A DNA stretch of 64,000 nucleotides from Bacteroidales bacterium. GTDB lineage: Bacteria; Bacteroidota; Bacteroidia; Bacteroidales; F082. The position numbers were made by a program, and so were the translations under genes. Under the pieces are notes generated by a model. That model was given only the letters and a program-made list of their open reading frames with translations. It had not been told where the DNA came from and did not search any database. The stretch covers positions 1-64,000 of the forward strand of contig JALNZT010000025.1 of the NCBI GenBank assembly GCA_023229135.1, written 5' to 3'. Shown one piece after another: positions 35,592-45,064 of this stretch. The stretch's first letter is position 1, and each line of letters opens with the position of its first letter.

Positions 35592-37922
35592 CTAATTAAG
35601 CAAGCTTAAGGTAACAGTTAATCCGGCCATTACCACCGAAACCATGGTCATCAGCTTAATCAGGATATTCAAAGAGGGACCTGATGTATCCTTGAACGGG
35701 TCACCAACGGTATCGCCAACTACACCTGCTTTGTGAGCTTCGCTGCCTTTGCCGCCGTAATTTCCTTTTTCAATAAATTTTTTGGCATTGTCCCAAGCAC
35801 CTCCGGAATTATTCATAAACACCGCCAAAGTAAATCCGGATGTAAGAACGCCGGCCAGCAAACCGACCACACCTGCTACACCCATGCTTGCGCCTACAAT
35901 GATAGGTACGGCAATGGCTACCAAGGAAGGCAGCAACATTTCATGCTGTGCACCTTTGGTGGATATTTCAACACAGCGAGCATAATCCGGTTTTGCTGTA
36001 CCTTCCATAATCCCTTTGATTTCGCGGAACTGCCTGCGCACTTCATCTACCATAGCACCGGCTGCACGGCCAACAGCTTTCATGGTCATCGCGCTGAAAA
36101 GAAATGCCATCATCGACCCAAGGAAAAGTCCACCAAGGAACAATGGGTTGAATAGCGTGATATCGTACGCTGCAGAAAAATCTTTTACAGAAGCCGTTGA
36201 AATTTTAATCACTTCAACACCTTCTTTTACTACCGGTGCCACATCATGATAAAAAACATAGCCACCTTTGGTAACAAATCCTTCACCGCCTTTGGCGATT
36301 TTATCAAACCACATCCGGATTTCTTCCATATAGGCTGAAATAAGTGCCATCGCGGTAAGCGCGGCTGAGCCAATAGCAAAACCTTTACCCGTAGCAGCTG
36401 TCGTATTTCCTAACATATCAAGGGCATCGGTACGTTCACGCACTTCGTGATCCAGGTGAGCCATTTCAGCATTACCGCCGGCATTGTCAGCAATCGGCCC
36501 AAAGGCATCAGTAGCAAGGGTTATTCCCAGCGTTGAAAGCATTCCTACGGCAGCAAAACCAATTCCATAAACACCCATAGCAAAATGTTGTGTGCCTCCG
36601 GCAGCCCAAAAAGCTCCCATAATACCCAGTACAATGGTTACAACCGGAATCCAGGTTGAATACATGCCCACTGCAAGTCCGTCAATAATTGTTGTTGCCG
36701 GCCCTTGTTGTGCGTTTCTCGCAATACCTTTTGTTGGTTTATACTCATCCGAGGTGAAATATTCTGTTGCCTGGCCAATAATAACACCAGCCGACAGGCC
36801 AATTACCACAGCCCAGAACACGCCCCAGGTTACCCAGCCTATCATTACCAGACCTACCATCGCCAGAAGAACCAGCAAGGAGCTGCCTCCTGTGCCGAGC
36901 AGCAATGCATTAAGCAGGTTTTTCTGGGTAGCTGTTTCTTTGGTGCGAACCATGAAAATGCCAACAATAGAGAGAATAATTCCGATAGCGGAAACAATCA
37001 TTGGTGCCAGAACAGCCTGATAAGCAGTAAGCCCGGCATCTTTTATTACCAATGCAGGCAAGGCAGCTCCCAGCGCGGCAGTTGCCAAAATAGAACCGGC
37101 ATAGGACTCATACAAGTCAGCTCCCATACCTGCAACATCGCCCACATTATCACCCACATTATCGGCAATTGTAGCGGGATTGCGCGGGTCATCTTCCGGG
37201 ATACCAGCTTCCACTTTGCCTACCAGGTCGGCACCCACATCAGCAGCTTTAGTGAAAATACCTCCACCAACGCGTGCAAACAAGGCCTGCGTGGATGCAC
37301 CCATTCCAAAAGTGAGCATAGTAATGGTAATTTCAATGAGTTTAAAGCGTTCGCCGGCAGCATTAATTACGCCGTTGGTGACGTATTCCGGATGGATATT
37401 TACCAGGTCCAGACCGGCAAATCTAAGGCCACTTACCATATTTTCAGGTGTGTAAACATATTCGTTGAGTATCCAGAACCAGGCTGCAATATCAAGAAGT
37501 GCAAAACCAACTACCACAAGACCCATAACAGCACCACTGCGAAAAGCAACCTGCAATCCTTTATTTAACGACTGCATTGCTCCCTGGGCGGTGCGTGCTG
37601 ATGCATAGGTGGCGGTTTTCATCCCCAAGAAACCACATAAACCCGAGAAAAACCCACCAGTGATAAACGCAATAGGCACAAAAGGGTTTTGTACATTGAA
37701 GTATGCCATGATAGTCAGCAATACAAACAAAATAAAAAATACGATGGCCACCACTTTATACTGTCTTTTTAAATAGGCCATGGCGCCTTCTCTTACATAC
37801 TGCGCTATCTCTTTCATGCGTGGCGTACCCTCTGAATTTTTCATCATCGATTTGAAAAATATCCAAGCAAAGGCTAATGCCAATAAGGAAGCCAAAGGAA
37901 TTATAAAGAAAATGCTACTCAT
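35592..37922 (-). CDS. hppA: Membrane-bound ion-pumping pyrophosphatase
   Basis: Integral membrane enzyme of 776 residues with about 16 membrane segments, coupling PPi hydrolysis to H+ or Na+ export. The pyrophosphate site is seen in FTKAADVGADLVGKVE, DDPRNPATIADNVGDNVGD and FGPIADNAGG. GNTTAATGKGFA has Ala rather than Lys in the diagnostic position, placing it in the K+-dependent class. Whether it pumps Na+, H+ or both cannot be told; relatives in Bacteroides are Na+/H+ pumps. It is transcribed alone from a strong promoter match. Confidence 0.96.
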   Translation of the reverse strand: MSSIFFIIPLASLLALAFAWIFFKSMMKNSEGTPRMKEIAQYVREGAMAYLKRQYKVVAIVFFILFVLLTIMAYFNVQNPFVPIAFITGGFFSGLCGFLGMKTATYASARTAQGAMQSLNKGLQVAFRSGAVMGLVVVGFALLDIAAWFWILNEYVYTPENMVSGLRFAGLDLVNIHPEYVTNGVINAAGERFKLIEITITMLTFGMGASTQALFARVGGGIFTKAADVGADLVGKVEAGIPEDDPRNPATIADNVGDNVGDVAGMGADLYESYAGSILATAALGAALPALVIKDAGLTAYQAVLAPMIVSAIGIILSIVGIFMVRTKETATQKNLLNALLLGTGGSSLLVLLAMVGLVMIGWVTWGVFWAVVIGLSAGVIIGQATEYFTSDEYKPTKGIARNAQQGPATTIIDGLAVGMYSTWIPVVTIVLGIMGAFWAAGGTQHFAMGVYGIGFAAVGMLSTLGITLATDAFGPIADNAGGNAEMAHLDHEVRERTDALDMLGNTTAATGKGFAIGSAALTAMALISAYMEEIRMWFDKIAKGGEGFVTKGGYVFYHDVAPVVKEGVEVIKISTASVKDFSAAYDITLFNPLFLGGLFLGSMMAFLFSAMTMKAVGRAAGAMVDEVRRQFREIKGIMEGTAKPDYARCVEISTKGAQHEMLLPSLVAIAVPIIVGASMGVAGVVGLLAGVLTSGFTLAVFMNNSGGAWDNAKKFIEKGNYGGKGSEAHKAGVVGDTVGDPFKDTSGPSLNILIKLMTMVSVVMAGLTVTLSLLN

Positions 37923-37986
37923 AAGAAAGTTGTTTTATGTAACAATTGTTACGGTTAAATGAATAATAATATTCTGTTTTAGCGGT

Positions 37987-38018
37987 CAAATTTAGAAAAA
38001 TTTAATACATAATTGCAA
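37987..38018 (-). promoter_or_regulatory. Promoter of hppA
   Basis: On the minus strand TTG (38018-38016) is followed after 21 bases by TAAATTTG (37994-37987), a good Bacteroidota promoter. The leader to the ATG at 37922 is about 60 bases. Confidence 0.65.
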
Positions 38019-38290
38019 TGTTGTTATCAACAGCTCTAAAAAAAGTGAAGTTAGAGGTCTTCTCACTATGTAATTTTTGCCGTACACACGGGCCGATTTA
38101 TGTGATTGAAGTCACGCAACCGAATCGAGATACTACGATAAGCAAGCAGCATCAGTTGGGGAAAAAGGGCAAGACTTGGGTCGGCTAAAATAGTGTTGGC
38201 AAGGCACTGGGGCTTCAAGACGTTTAGAACATGATGTTATCATTGGGTCTGAATCTTTATAAACGCTTCTTAAGCTATCAGATAGCTAAA
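38019..38290. other. Intergenic region without recognised features
   Basis: Spacer between the hppA promoter and the cvpA stop. Only a small inverted repeat AGCTATC...GATAGCT near 38272-38288 was seen; it has no U-run and cannot be called a terminator with confidence. Confidence 0.45.
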
Positions 38291-38803
38291 TCAAGCTAGC
38301 TGCGGCAATTCAAACTCTACATCTTTCAAAAAATCGAGATGCTGAAACAATAGCGGCGCCACACCTTTTACAGTTCCGTAAAAAAGTGAGCTTTCGCGGG
38401 TTTTTTCGCCGAGCATATTTCCTCCTCCCATATAGGTCAGCAGCATCAATAGCAAGCTGAGGATTAGCATGCCTTTCAGGATGCCAAAAACTGCTCCGGC
38501 GAGTTTGTTGAGGAAACCCAAAAGCAATATGTCGATAAATTTTTCCAGAATACGGCCTAGGGTAACCACAGCGATAACGACCAAAATAAAGGTGAGCACA
38601 AAGGCAATCAGCGAGAGGTACTTCTTGCCCATCTTAAAATAGGTTACTAAAAAATCTGCTGTAACGTCCGAGAAGTAGAGTGCGGCATAAATTCCCAGAA
38701 TCAAAGCGACCAGTGATGCCAGCTCGATTATCAGACCTTTAGTAAAGCCTTTGTAGGCAAACCAAGCTAAAAAAAGTGCGATAATCAGGTCGATATAATT
38801 CAT
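38291..38803 (-). CDS. cvpA: CvpA family membrane protein
   Basis: Inner-membrane protein of 170 residues with four hydrophobic segments (about 2-16, 26-44, 63-85, 105-125). The start NYIDLIIALFLAWFAYKGFTKG and the later LLGFLNKLAGAVFGILKGM are CvpA hallmarks. In E. coli CvpA is needed for colicin V production and bile-salt tolerance. Here it follows mlaF by 6 bases in the minus-strand operon, hinting at an envelope-related role. Confidence 0.88.
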   Translation of the reverse strand: MNYIDLIIALFLAWFAYKGFTKGLIIELASLVALILGIYAALYFSDVTADFLVTYFKMGKKYLSLIAFVLTFILVVIAVVTLGRILEKFIDILLLGFLNKLAGAVFGILKGMLILSLLLMLLTYMGGGNMLGEKTRESSLFYGTVKGVAPLLFQHLDFLKDVEFELPQLA

Positions 38804-38809
38804 GATGTA

Positions 38810-39553
38810 TTATTTTATGCGTCGGGTAAGCTCGGTCGAAAACACAAAATCGCGCAGCTCGGGGTTGTCGGTATCGAGAATGGTATGGTAGTCGCCCTGC
38901 CACCAAAGCTGACCTTTATGCAAAAAGTTAATCCGTTGTCCAATTTGCAATACCGAGTTCATATCGTGGGTGTTGATAACGGTCGTCATCTGATATTCTT
39001 CAGTAATTTCGCGGATGAGTGAATCAATCACTTCGGCAGTTTTTGGATCCAGCCCCGAGTTGGGTTCATCACAAAACAGGTATTGTGGATTATTGGAAAT
39101 AGCCCTGGCGATGGCTACTCGTTTCATCATTCCACCACTGAGTTCGGCCGGCATGAGTTTGTTCACATTTTCTAAATTGACACGTTTCAGACAAAAATTT
39201 ACCCGATCCCGCTTCTCTTCCTGGCTCATCTCGCTAAACATATTCAGCGGAAACATCACGTTTTGTTCTACCGTGAACGAATCGAAAAGTGCACCACCCT
39301 GAAACAAAACACCCATCTCCTGGCGGATATATTTCTTGTCTTTCTCTATAAGACGTGAAAAAGGCCGGTCATCAAAACGTATTTCACCTTCGTCGGGCTC
39401 CAGCAAACCGATGCAGTTTTTCATTAACACAGTTTTGCCTGATCCGCTTTGGCCAATAATGAGATTGGTTTTTCCCTTCTCGAAACTGGTATTCACGTCT
39501 TTAAGCACCATATTGTCGCCAAAGGATTTGTATAAGTTTTTTACTTCGATCAT
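38810..39553 (-). CDS. mlaF: ABC transporter ATP-binding protein, MlaF-like
   Basis: Cytoplasmic ATPase of 247 residues for phospholipid transport between the membranes. Walker A GQSGSGKT, Q-loop (GVLFQGG), signature LSGGM and Walker B YLFCDEPNSGLDP are all present, with the TVINTHDM switch histidine. It overlaps the permease gene by 4 bases. No MCE (MlaD) gene follows in the window, so the partner is elsewhere. The MlaF label rests on pairing with an MlaE-type permease. Confidence 0.9.
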   Translation of the reverse strand: MIEVKNLYKSFGDNMVLKDVNTSFEKGKTNLIIGQSGSGKTVLMKNCIGLLEPDEGEIRFDDRPFSRLIEKDKKYIRQEMGVLFQGGALFDSFTVEQNVMFPLNMFSEMSQEEKRDRVNFCLKRVNLENVNKLMPAELSGGMMKRVAIARAISNNPQYLFCDEPNSGLDPKTAEVIDSLIREITEEYQMTTVINTHDMNSVLQIGQRINFLHKGQLWWQGDYHTILDTDNPELRDFVFSTELTRRIK

Positions 39554-40284
39554 ACCAATAAAAGTTGTGTGAGAATAAGGTCGAAGAATATGATCAGAAT
39601 GCTGCTATAAACCACTGCTTTGGTGCTTGCTGCTCCTACTTCTACCGAGCCACCTTTGATATAATAGCCCAGGTAGCCCGAAACAGAGGCAATGATAAAT
39701 GCAAAAACCAGCGTTTTGATTATGGCGTAAGTTACCGTATAAGGCTCGAACCAGCTGCGCAGACCAGCGATATAATCCGTTGAAGTAACGAGCCCGCTTA
39801 TGACACAGGCTGCCCATCCACCGGCAATTCCCAGCACCATACTAAAAATGATAAGCACCGGATTGAATAACATGCTGGCCGTAATTTTGGGTAAAATCAG
39901 GTAATTGGCCGGATTTACACCCATCACGCGTAAGGCGTCAATTTGCTCCGTGACCCGCATGGTTCCTATCTCTGAGGCAATGCGCGAACCTACTTTTCCC
40001 GCCAGGATAAGGCTGATAATCGTAGGCGAAAATTCCAGAATCATCATTTGACGTGTGGTAAAACCTACCATCGTAAGTGGGATAAGTGGCGAATCGATGT
40101 TGTAAGCCGTTTGCAAGGCTACAATAGCACCTGTGAATACAGAAATTATAATCACAATTCCAAACGAATCAACACCTAAACCCATAAATTCGATCATCAA
40201 TTGTCGCCTAAAAACAGGTCCTTTATCGGGCCGCTTAAAGGTCGCAAACATTAAAACCAGATATTCTCCCAGCATTCTTAACAT
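39550..40284 (-). CDS. mlaE: ABC transporter permease, MlaE-like
   Basis: Inner-membrane permease of about 244 residues from the chosen ATG. The MlaE core is clear: DSFGIVIIISVFTGAIVALQ, then GKVGSRIASEIGTMRVTEQIDAL (the EQ-like coupling segment) and several membrane helices. The start at 40284 (MLRMLGEYL) is chosen over the longer frame from 40338 because a -7-like TACTTTTA lies at 40318-40311 between them, and the shorter start fits the family. Heads a minus-strand operon with mlaF and cvpA. Confidence 0.88.
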   Translation of the reverse strand: MLRMLGEYLVLMFATFKRPDKGPVFRRQLMIEFMGLGVDSFGIVIIISVFTGAIVALQTAYNIDSPLIPLTMVGFTTRQMMILEFSPTIISLILAGKVGSRIASEIGTMRVTEQIDALRVMGVNPANYLILPKITASMLFNPVLIIFSMVLGIAGGWAACVISGLVTSTDYIAGLRSWFEPYTVTYAIIKTLVFAFIIASVSGYLGYYIKGGSVEVGAASTKAVVYSSILIIFFDLILTQLLLV

Positions 40285-40393
40285 AAGCACAAAAGTTCTG
40301 AATGAAGCGTTAAAAGTACAACTTTTTATACGAAACACGTCATTTGATAAAATGTAGAAAACCGAATTTTTCTATGTATTTGATTTTTCAACT

Positions 40394-40401
40394 TACTTTT
40401 G
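40394..40401 (+). promoter_or_regulatory. -7 element (TACTTTTG) abutting the purN start codon
   Basis: TACTTTTG ends 5 bases before the ATG at 40407, so the transcript would be leaderless or nearly so. No TTG is found at the proper distance. The same arrangement is seen in front of the U32 gene. Confidence 0.45.
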
Positions 40402-40406
40402 CAGCT

Positions 40407-40979
40407 ATGAAACGTCTCGCCATTTTTGTCTCAGGAAGCGGTACCAATATGGAACGCATCGGACAGCATTTTAGTCGGCATACTGAAATAGAGGTAGCGC
40501 TGGTAGTTTGCAGCAATCCCAAAGCAGTAGCGCTGCAACGTGCTAAAACACTTGGAATAGAAGCTGTTGTCATTGATAAAAGCGATTTGCGCGAAGGCGG
40601 CAAACTGCTAAAACTTTTACAGGAAAAGCAAATCGACTGGCTGATTTTGGCCGGCTTTCTGTGGCTTGTCCCGACTGAGCTTGTTGGTGCTTATACTAAC
40701 CGCATTCTCAATATTCATCCCGCGCTATTGCCCGCTTACAGCGGAAAAGGGATGTATGGCGAAAAAGTGCATCAGGCGGTAATTCAAAACCGGGAAAAGC
40801 AATCCGGCATCACCATTCATTATGTAAACAACAACTACGACGAAGGCAATATCGTTTTTCAGCAAAGCCTTGATATTGCTGCCGATGAAACACCCGAAAG
40901 CCTCGCCCAACGCATTCATCAGTTAGAGTATAAACATTATCCTGAGGTGATAGAGAGCTTGGTTTTGGAGGGGGATTGA
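40407..40979 (+). CDS. purN: Phosphoribosylglycinamide formyltransferase
   Basis: Transfers a formyl group from 10-formyl-tetrahydrofolate to GAR in purine synthesis. The 190 residues start MKRLAIFVSGSGTN. The catalytic set is visible in NIHPALLPAYSGKG (Asn and His) and NNYDEGNIV (Asp). A longer frame starting at 40344 exists, but the homologous start and the promoter-like box both support 40407. It is divergent from mlaE. Confidence 0.95.
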   Translation: MKRLAIFVSGSGTNMERIGQHFSRHTEIEVALVVCSNPKAVALQRAKTLGIEAVVIDKSDLREGGKLLKLLQEKQIDWLILAGFLWLVPTELVGAYTNRILNIHPALLPAYSGKGMYGEKVHQAVIQNREKQSGITIHYVNNNYDEGNIVFQQSLDIAADETPESLAQRIHQLEYKHYPEVIESLVLEGD

Positions 40980-41061
40980 GCAATGAAACAATTAAATAAC
41001 TGGTTTTTATAAACAATAATTTAGCAAAAGAGGTTTTTGGTTTAAATTGGCCAATAAATCT

Positions 41062-41718
41062 TTATTCAATGGTTTTTCGGTATTTCTCAATTGTTTCATC
41101 AATGTGATTTAGCTCATCAATCCAATCTAACAATTCTTTATCAAGCCACAAAATTCCTTCAATTATCTCAAGTTTGTAGGAATTCAAAACACCCAAATTC
41201 CAAGTTATTGCCTCATGGTGAAAAATCCTATTTCTGAGTTTTCGAATACCGTTAAACTTGGAACTCATCGTTTTACGCTTTCTTATCTGTTTAGGACAAT
41301 TAGGAAATGTAAGTCGCAAACTTTTCCATAAAGTCATTTCAAATTTTGTGTCAAACAAGGAGGTCCAGAATCCTAAAGACAATTCAGAAATTACACGACC
41401 AGAAGTAATTACCTTTTTATCTGACATAATATTTGTTCTTGCCTCAGAAATTCTATTAATTTGAAATCGGGATGCTATTTTTACAAACTCAATATTTTCA
41501 TACCATTTGTCATCGTTAAATTGTTTTGATAATTGATAATCTATCGAGTTTCTTAATCCTATCTCCAAAACTGCAAGCAATGGATAAAATGCCTCAGAAA
41601 TTAAAATATTGCTTTTGTAATGTGATATTGCTTTATCAAAATCATTCTTATGATGTCTCAAATAAGGTTCTAATCTTTCCTTTGAAATAATCCGTTCAAT
41701 AATTGCGTTGTTATTCAT
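41062..41718 (-). CDS. Abi-like HEPN-domain protein (predicted RNase)
   Basis: Protein of 218 residues resembling the Abi_2/AbiD-F group. The central SELSLGFWTSLF is typical of that family, and LRNRIFHHEA (162-170) carries the HEPN RNase motif RxxxxH as Arg162 to His167. Such proteins act as abortive-infection or toxin RNases. The gene is clearly AT-richer than its neighbours, stands alone, and has no visible antitoxin, all consistent with recent acquisition. Activity and phage defence are inferences. Confidence 0.78.
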   Translation of the reverse strand: MNNNAIIERIISKERLEPYLRHHKNDFDKAISHYKSNILISEAFYPLLAVLEIGLRNSIDYQLSKQFNDDKWYENIEFVKIASRFQINRISEARTNIMSDKKVITSGRVISELSLGFWTSLFDTKFEMTLWKSLRLTFPNCPKQIRKRKTMSSKFNGIRKLRNRIFHHEAITWNLGVLNSYKLEIIEGILWLDKELLDWIDELNHIDETIEKYRKTIE

Positions 41719-41892
41719 AATTATATTATCTTTGCTTCGCAGTCCCGGTAATTCCTCTCCCAGATGCTATGCTGGTGATGAAGCCGGGTTCTTTGTTTTA
41801 AAAAGAAACTTTTTTCATCTATCAGCTGCTTCATTTTGAACACCTGCTAATAAACCAGACCCGCTATTTTATTGAGGTTTCAAAATCATATT

Positions 41893-42177
41893 TTAGCTTA
41901 AAAAAACCATAGCCCCAAATGCAATGAATGCTAATAAAGCAACAATAAAAGGAATCAGGAAGAAATAATATGTGCTTAAATAAGCTTGTTTTTTTACTGG
42001 ATTCTTTTCGTTCTTTATTAAGGTTTTGAATTTTAATATATCTGATGGAAGCCACCATAAATAGGAAGCCCTGATTCCATTTGACCTTAATTCTCGCTTG
42101 ATAATAAACAAATGGGGAATTGATATCATTCCTCCTAAAAAACCAAGTGCGAATAGTATTCCTAAAAACGTGTCCAT
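41893..42177 (-). CDS. Small membrane protein, unknown
   Basis: Predicted 94-residue protein with hydrophobic segments at about 3-24 and 70-92 around a basic loop (IKRELRSNG, LKFKTLIKNEKN). I do not recognise a family. It is AT-rich like the adjacent Abi gene and may have come with it. A partner role for the Abi protein cannot be judged. Confidence 0.5.
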   Translation of the reverse strand: MDTFLGILFALGFLGGMISIPHLFIIKRELRSNGIRASYLWWLPSDILKFKTLIKNEKNPVKKQAYLSTYYFFLIPFIVALLAFIAFGAMVFLS

Positions 42178-42265
42178 TTCTTAGTTTAAAACCAACAAAC
42201 CAATTAATTACATCAATTCAATAGCACTGCATTCAATACCTACCGCCTGGAAATCTTAACAAAAA

Positions 42266-42466
42266 TCACACCCCAAACGGCTCCTCCGGAATCACTATCC
42301 AGCAGATGAGATAAGCCAAAATTCCGGCACCTCCCAGTATTGTAAAAAACACCCAAAGCAAGCGCATTATCGTAGCATCCATATTAAAATAGTTGGCCAT
42401 TCCCTTGCATACACCACCGATAACACGGTTGAAGCGCGTCCGATATAAACGTTTTACATGATTCAT
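42266..42466 (-). CDS. PspC domain protein
   Basis: Single-domain protein of 66 residues. KRLYRTRFNRVIGGVCKGMANYF is the cytoplasmic start and RLLWVFFTILGGAGILAYLICWIVIP the membrane part typical of PspC. In enterobacteria PspC relays envelope stress; here it is stand-alone. Confidence 0.92.
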   Translation of the reverse strand: MNHVKRLYRTRFNRVIGGVCKGMANYFNMDATIMRLLWVFFTILGGAGILAYLICWIVIPEEPFGV

Positions 42467-42573
42467 AGTGTTAATTTTTTGATGCTAAAATACAAAATTC
42501 GCAAATGTAAATAGACCTCAATGCAAAATCTAAACCTTAACTTTTGTAATTTCGCCACATAAGAAAGCACAGC

Positions 42574-44520
42574 ATGATACCGCAAAATACCGTCGCAAGC
42601 ATATTAGAAGCTTCCCGCATCGAAGAGGTGGTGAGTGAGTTTGTGAGCCTCAAGCGGCGAGGCAGCAACCTGATTGGCTTGTGTCCGTTTCACCAGGAAA
42701 AAACGCCTTCCTTCACGGTATCGCCGGCTAAGGGAATTTTCAAATGCTTTGGCTGTGGCAAGGCTGGCGATTCGGCCAAATTTGTGATGGAACACGAGCA
42801 TTATTCCTATCCCGAGGCACTGCGCTGGCTGGCCAAAAAATACCAGATAGAGATCGAAGAGCGCGAGCAAACAGCCGAAGAGCTGGTGGCTCAAAACGAG
42901 CGCGAAAGGATGTTTAACCTCAACACCTTTGCCCAACAATATTTCTCGGAAACGCTGTTTGGCAGCGACGAAGGTAGGGCCATCGGCTTGAGCTATTTCA
43001 AGGAGCGCGATTATAGGGAAGCCGCAGTCAAAAAGTTTCAGCTGGGTTATAATCCTGATGGACGCGACACCTTTAGCCGCCATGCCGTGAAACAGGGCTA
43101 CAGCATTGATTTACTGCTGAAAATCGGCCTTTCTACGGGTAGTCCGGAGCGTTTTTACGACCGCTTCCAGGGCCGTGTCATCTTCCCGATTCACAACCTC
43201 ACCGGCAAGGTGATTGGATTTGGCGGACGTATTTTGCAGTCGGACAAATCAAAGGCGAAATACCTCAACTCGCCTGAGTCGGATCTATATAACAAAAGCA
43301 AAACCCTTTACGGGATATACTTCGCCAAAAATGCCATCAGCCGACAAGACCTGTGCCTGCTGGTGGAAGGCTATACCGACGTGATCAGCATGCACCAGGC
43401 CGGCATCGAAAATGTGGTGGCCAGCTCCGGCACTTCGCTCACCACCGACCAAATCAGGCTGGTGAGGCGCTATACCAAAAATATCACCATGCTTTATGAT
43501 GGTGATAAGGCGGGCATCGCGGCCTCCTTGCGCGGCACGGATATGATACTCGAAGAAGGCATGAACGTGCGTGTGGTGATTTTGCCGGATGGCGAAGACC
43601 CCGATTCTTTTGTGCGCAAAAACCGCACGGCAGAGGTAGAGGAGTTTATTGCTAACAATTCCAGCGATTTTATTAGCTTCAAAACCAAGTTGCTGCTCAA
43701 AGATTCTGAAAACGACCCCATAAAAAAGGCGGGATTGGTCAAAGAAATCGTACAAACTATTTCGCTAATCCCGGATGCGATTTACCGCAATGTATATATC
43801 AAAGAGTGTAGCCGACTGCTTGATGTAGAGGAACTTACCCTGATGAATGAGCTGAACAAGCTATTGCGTCAGCGGCTTAGAAAAGATCTGGCAAAAGACC
43901 TTCCGCAAGACCCGCCGCCGGAAATTCCAACCCAAAAACCTGCTGAACCTGAAGGCCCGGAAGCACAGGAAGGCTATTTTCAGGAACGTGACCTGCTGCG
44001 CATCTTGTTGAACCACGGACAGGAAGAGTTAAACCACGAAGAGCTGGATGAAGAAGGCTTTCCGGTGATTTACCGCGAGACAGTGGCACAGTTTATCATC
44101 GCTGATTTGCTCAACGACAAGCTTAGCTTTGAGTATGAAACCCATCAAAAAATGCTGGATACCTACGTGAAATCGCTGGATAATGGCATAGTGCCGCCTT
44201 CGCAGGTGTTTAGCTCCAATCCCGAACCGGATATTGCACTGCTGGCGGTGGATTTGTTGAGTACACCTTACGAATTGCACGACTGGAAGCGTAAAAATAT
44301 CTTTGTGAAAACCGAGGTAGAAGTGTTGCAACCTTTGATTACAAGTACGTTGTACAGTTTTAAAGAAAAGGTAATTAAAAAGCGGCGCAATAAAATCAGT
44401 GAGCTGCTACGCGAAGAAACCGCCGAAGAAAATATACTGAGCCTTTTGCAGGAAAAAATAAAACTCGAGAAAATCCTTATCGCTATCAACAAAGAGCTGG
44501 GATCGGTGATTACGAAATGA
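42574..44520 (+). CDS. dnaG: DNA primase
   Basis: Synthesises RNA primers for replication. The 648 residues hold a CHC2 zinc finger (Cys37, His40, Cys58, Cys61), the RNA polymerase core with TOPRIM motifs LLVEGYTDVIS and MLYDGDKAG, and a helical C-terminal helicase-binding domain. The stretch around residues 440-470 is a Pro/Glu-rich linker. It stands alone, with a -7-like TAATTTCG at 42547-42554. Confidence 0.97.
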   Translation: MIPQNTVASILEASRIEEVVSEFVSLKRRGSNLIGLCPFHQEKTPSFTVSPAKGIFKCFGCGKAGDSAKFVMEHEHYSYPEALRWLAKKYQIEIEEREQTAEELVAQNERERMFNLNTFAQQYFSETLFGSDEGRAIGLSYFKERDYREAAVKKFQLGYNPDGRDTFSRHAVKQGYSIDLLLKIGLSTGSPERFYDRFQGRVIFPIHNLTGKVIGFGGRILQSDKSKAKYLNSPESDLYNKSKTLYGIYFAKNAISRQDLCLLVEGYTDVISMHQAGIENVVASSGTSLTTDQIRLVRRYTKNITMLYDGDKAGIAASLRGTDMILEEGMNVRVVILPDGEDPDSFVRKNRTAEVEEFIANNSSDFISFKTKLLLKDSENDPIKKAGLVKEIVQTISLIPDAIYRNVYIKECSRLLDVEELTLMNELNKLLRQRLRKDLAKDLPQDPPPEIPTQKPAEPEGPEAQEGYFQERDLLRILLNHGQEELNHEELDEEGFPVIYRETVAQFIIADLLNDKLSFEYETHQKMLDTYVKSLDNGIVPPSQVFSSNPEPDIALLAVDLLSTPYELHDWKRKNIFVKTEVEVLQPLITSTLYSFKEKVIKKRRNKISELLREETAEENILSLLQEKIKLEKILIAINKELGSVITK

Positions 44521-44760
44521 GATTGTGTCGGCAACTTACATAAATACCTGTTGTTCGTTGGTTTTTTAGATCAAATGCGTTTTATAAAATTGTTTTCGCT
44601 TTTATGCCTCAATTAAAAACCAATCTTATCATGTTGCTGGCAGTGATAAGTAAGTTGGTATTAATTCTTCAAGGATTAACCGGAAACGTTGATTAATCTG
44701 AAACAATATCTGAATATTTAATATAGAATACCTTAGTATAATTTCACAGGATATAGATAA
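44521..44760. other. AT-rich intergenic region
   Basis: No gene, RNA or repeat recognised between dnaG and the antitoxin relic. Confidence 0.5.
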
Positions 44761-45009
44761 AACGGAATTATTAATCTTTGTTCTCATACCTATTTTGGTG
44801 GTACTTACTCAAATCTTTTTGATGGACTAAACTCGATTAGTAAGATTGAGTTGTTAGAAAAGCTTGCGAAATCGCTAAAAAAAGAACGGAAAAGCAGAGA
44901 TAAAGATTTCTTTAAATCCTTTGGAGCTTTTGGTTCTGAAAAGTCAGCGGAAAAAATCGCTAAAGAAAAAATACATTTCAACGATAGCAAAACCAAAGAA
45001 AATTATTGA
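44761..45009 (+). pseudogene. VapB-type antitoxin relic (start lost)
   Basis: An open frame without any usable ATG reads NLFDGLNSISKIELLEKLAK, then FFKSFGAFGSEKSAEKIA, close to the body of VapB-like antitoxins of Bacteroidota, which pair with PIN toxins. The frame is closed by TAA at 44758-44760 and the expected start region is missing. The last residues after KEKIHFND also deviate from the usual SRTFNR-type tail. No toxin gene lies nearby. It is best read as the remnant of a toxin-antitoxin pair; the family call is from memory of the motif. Confidence 0.45.
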
Positions 45010-45064
45010 AGCAAATTCGGCATGCACCCTATTCAAACCGTCATACCCAATAACTCCACTTCAT

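Noticed and set aside
36705..37568. Long plus-strand ORF (287 codons) opposite hppA
   Set aside because: Antisense shadow of the membrane pyrophosphatase, rich in Cys/Asn/His as expected from reversed helices.
44805..44996. Minus-strand ORF of 63 codons
   Set aside because: Opposite the antitoxin-like frame; Ser/Phe-rich shadow without motif.
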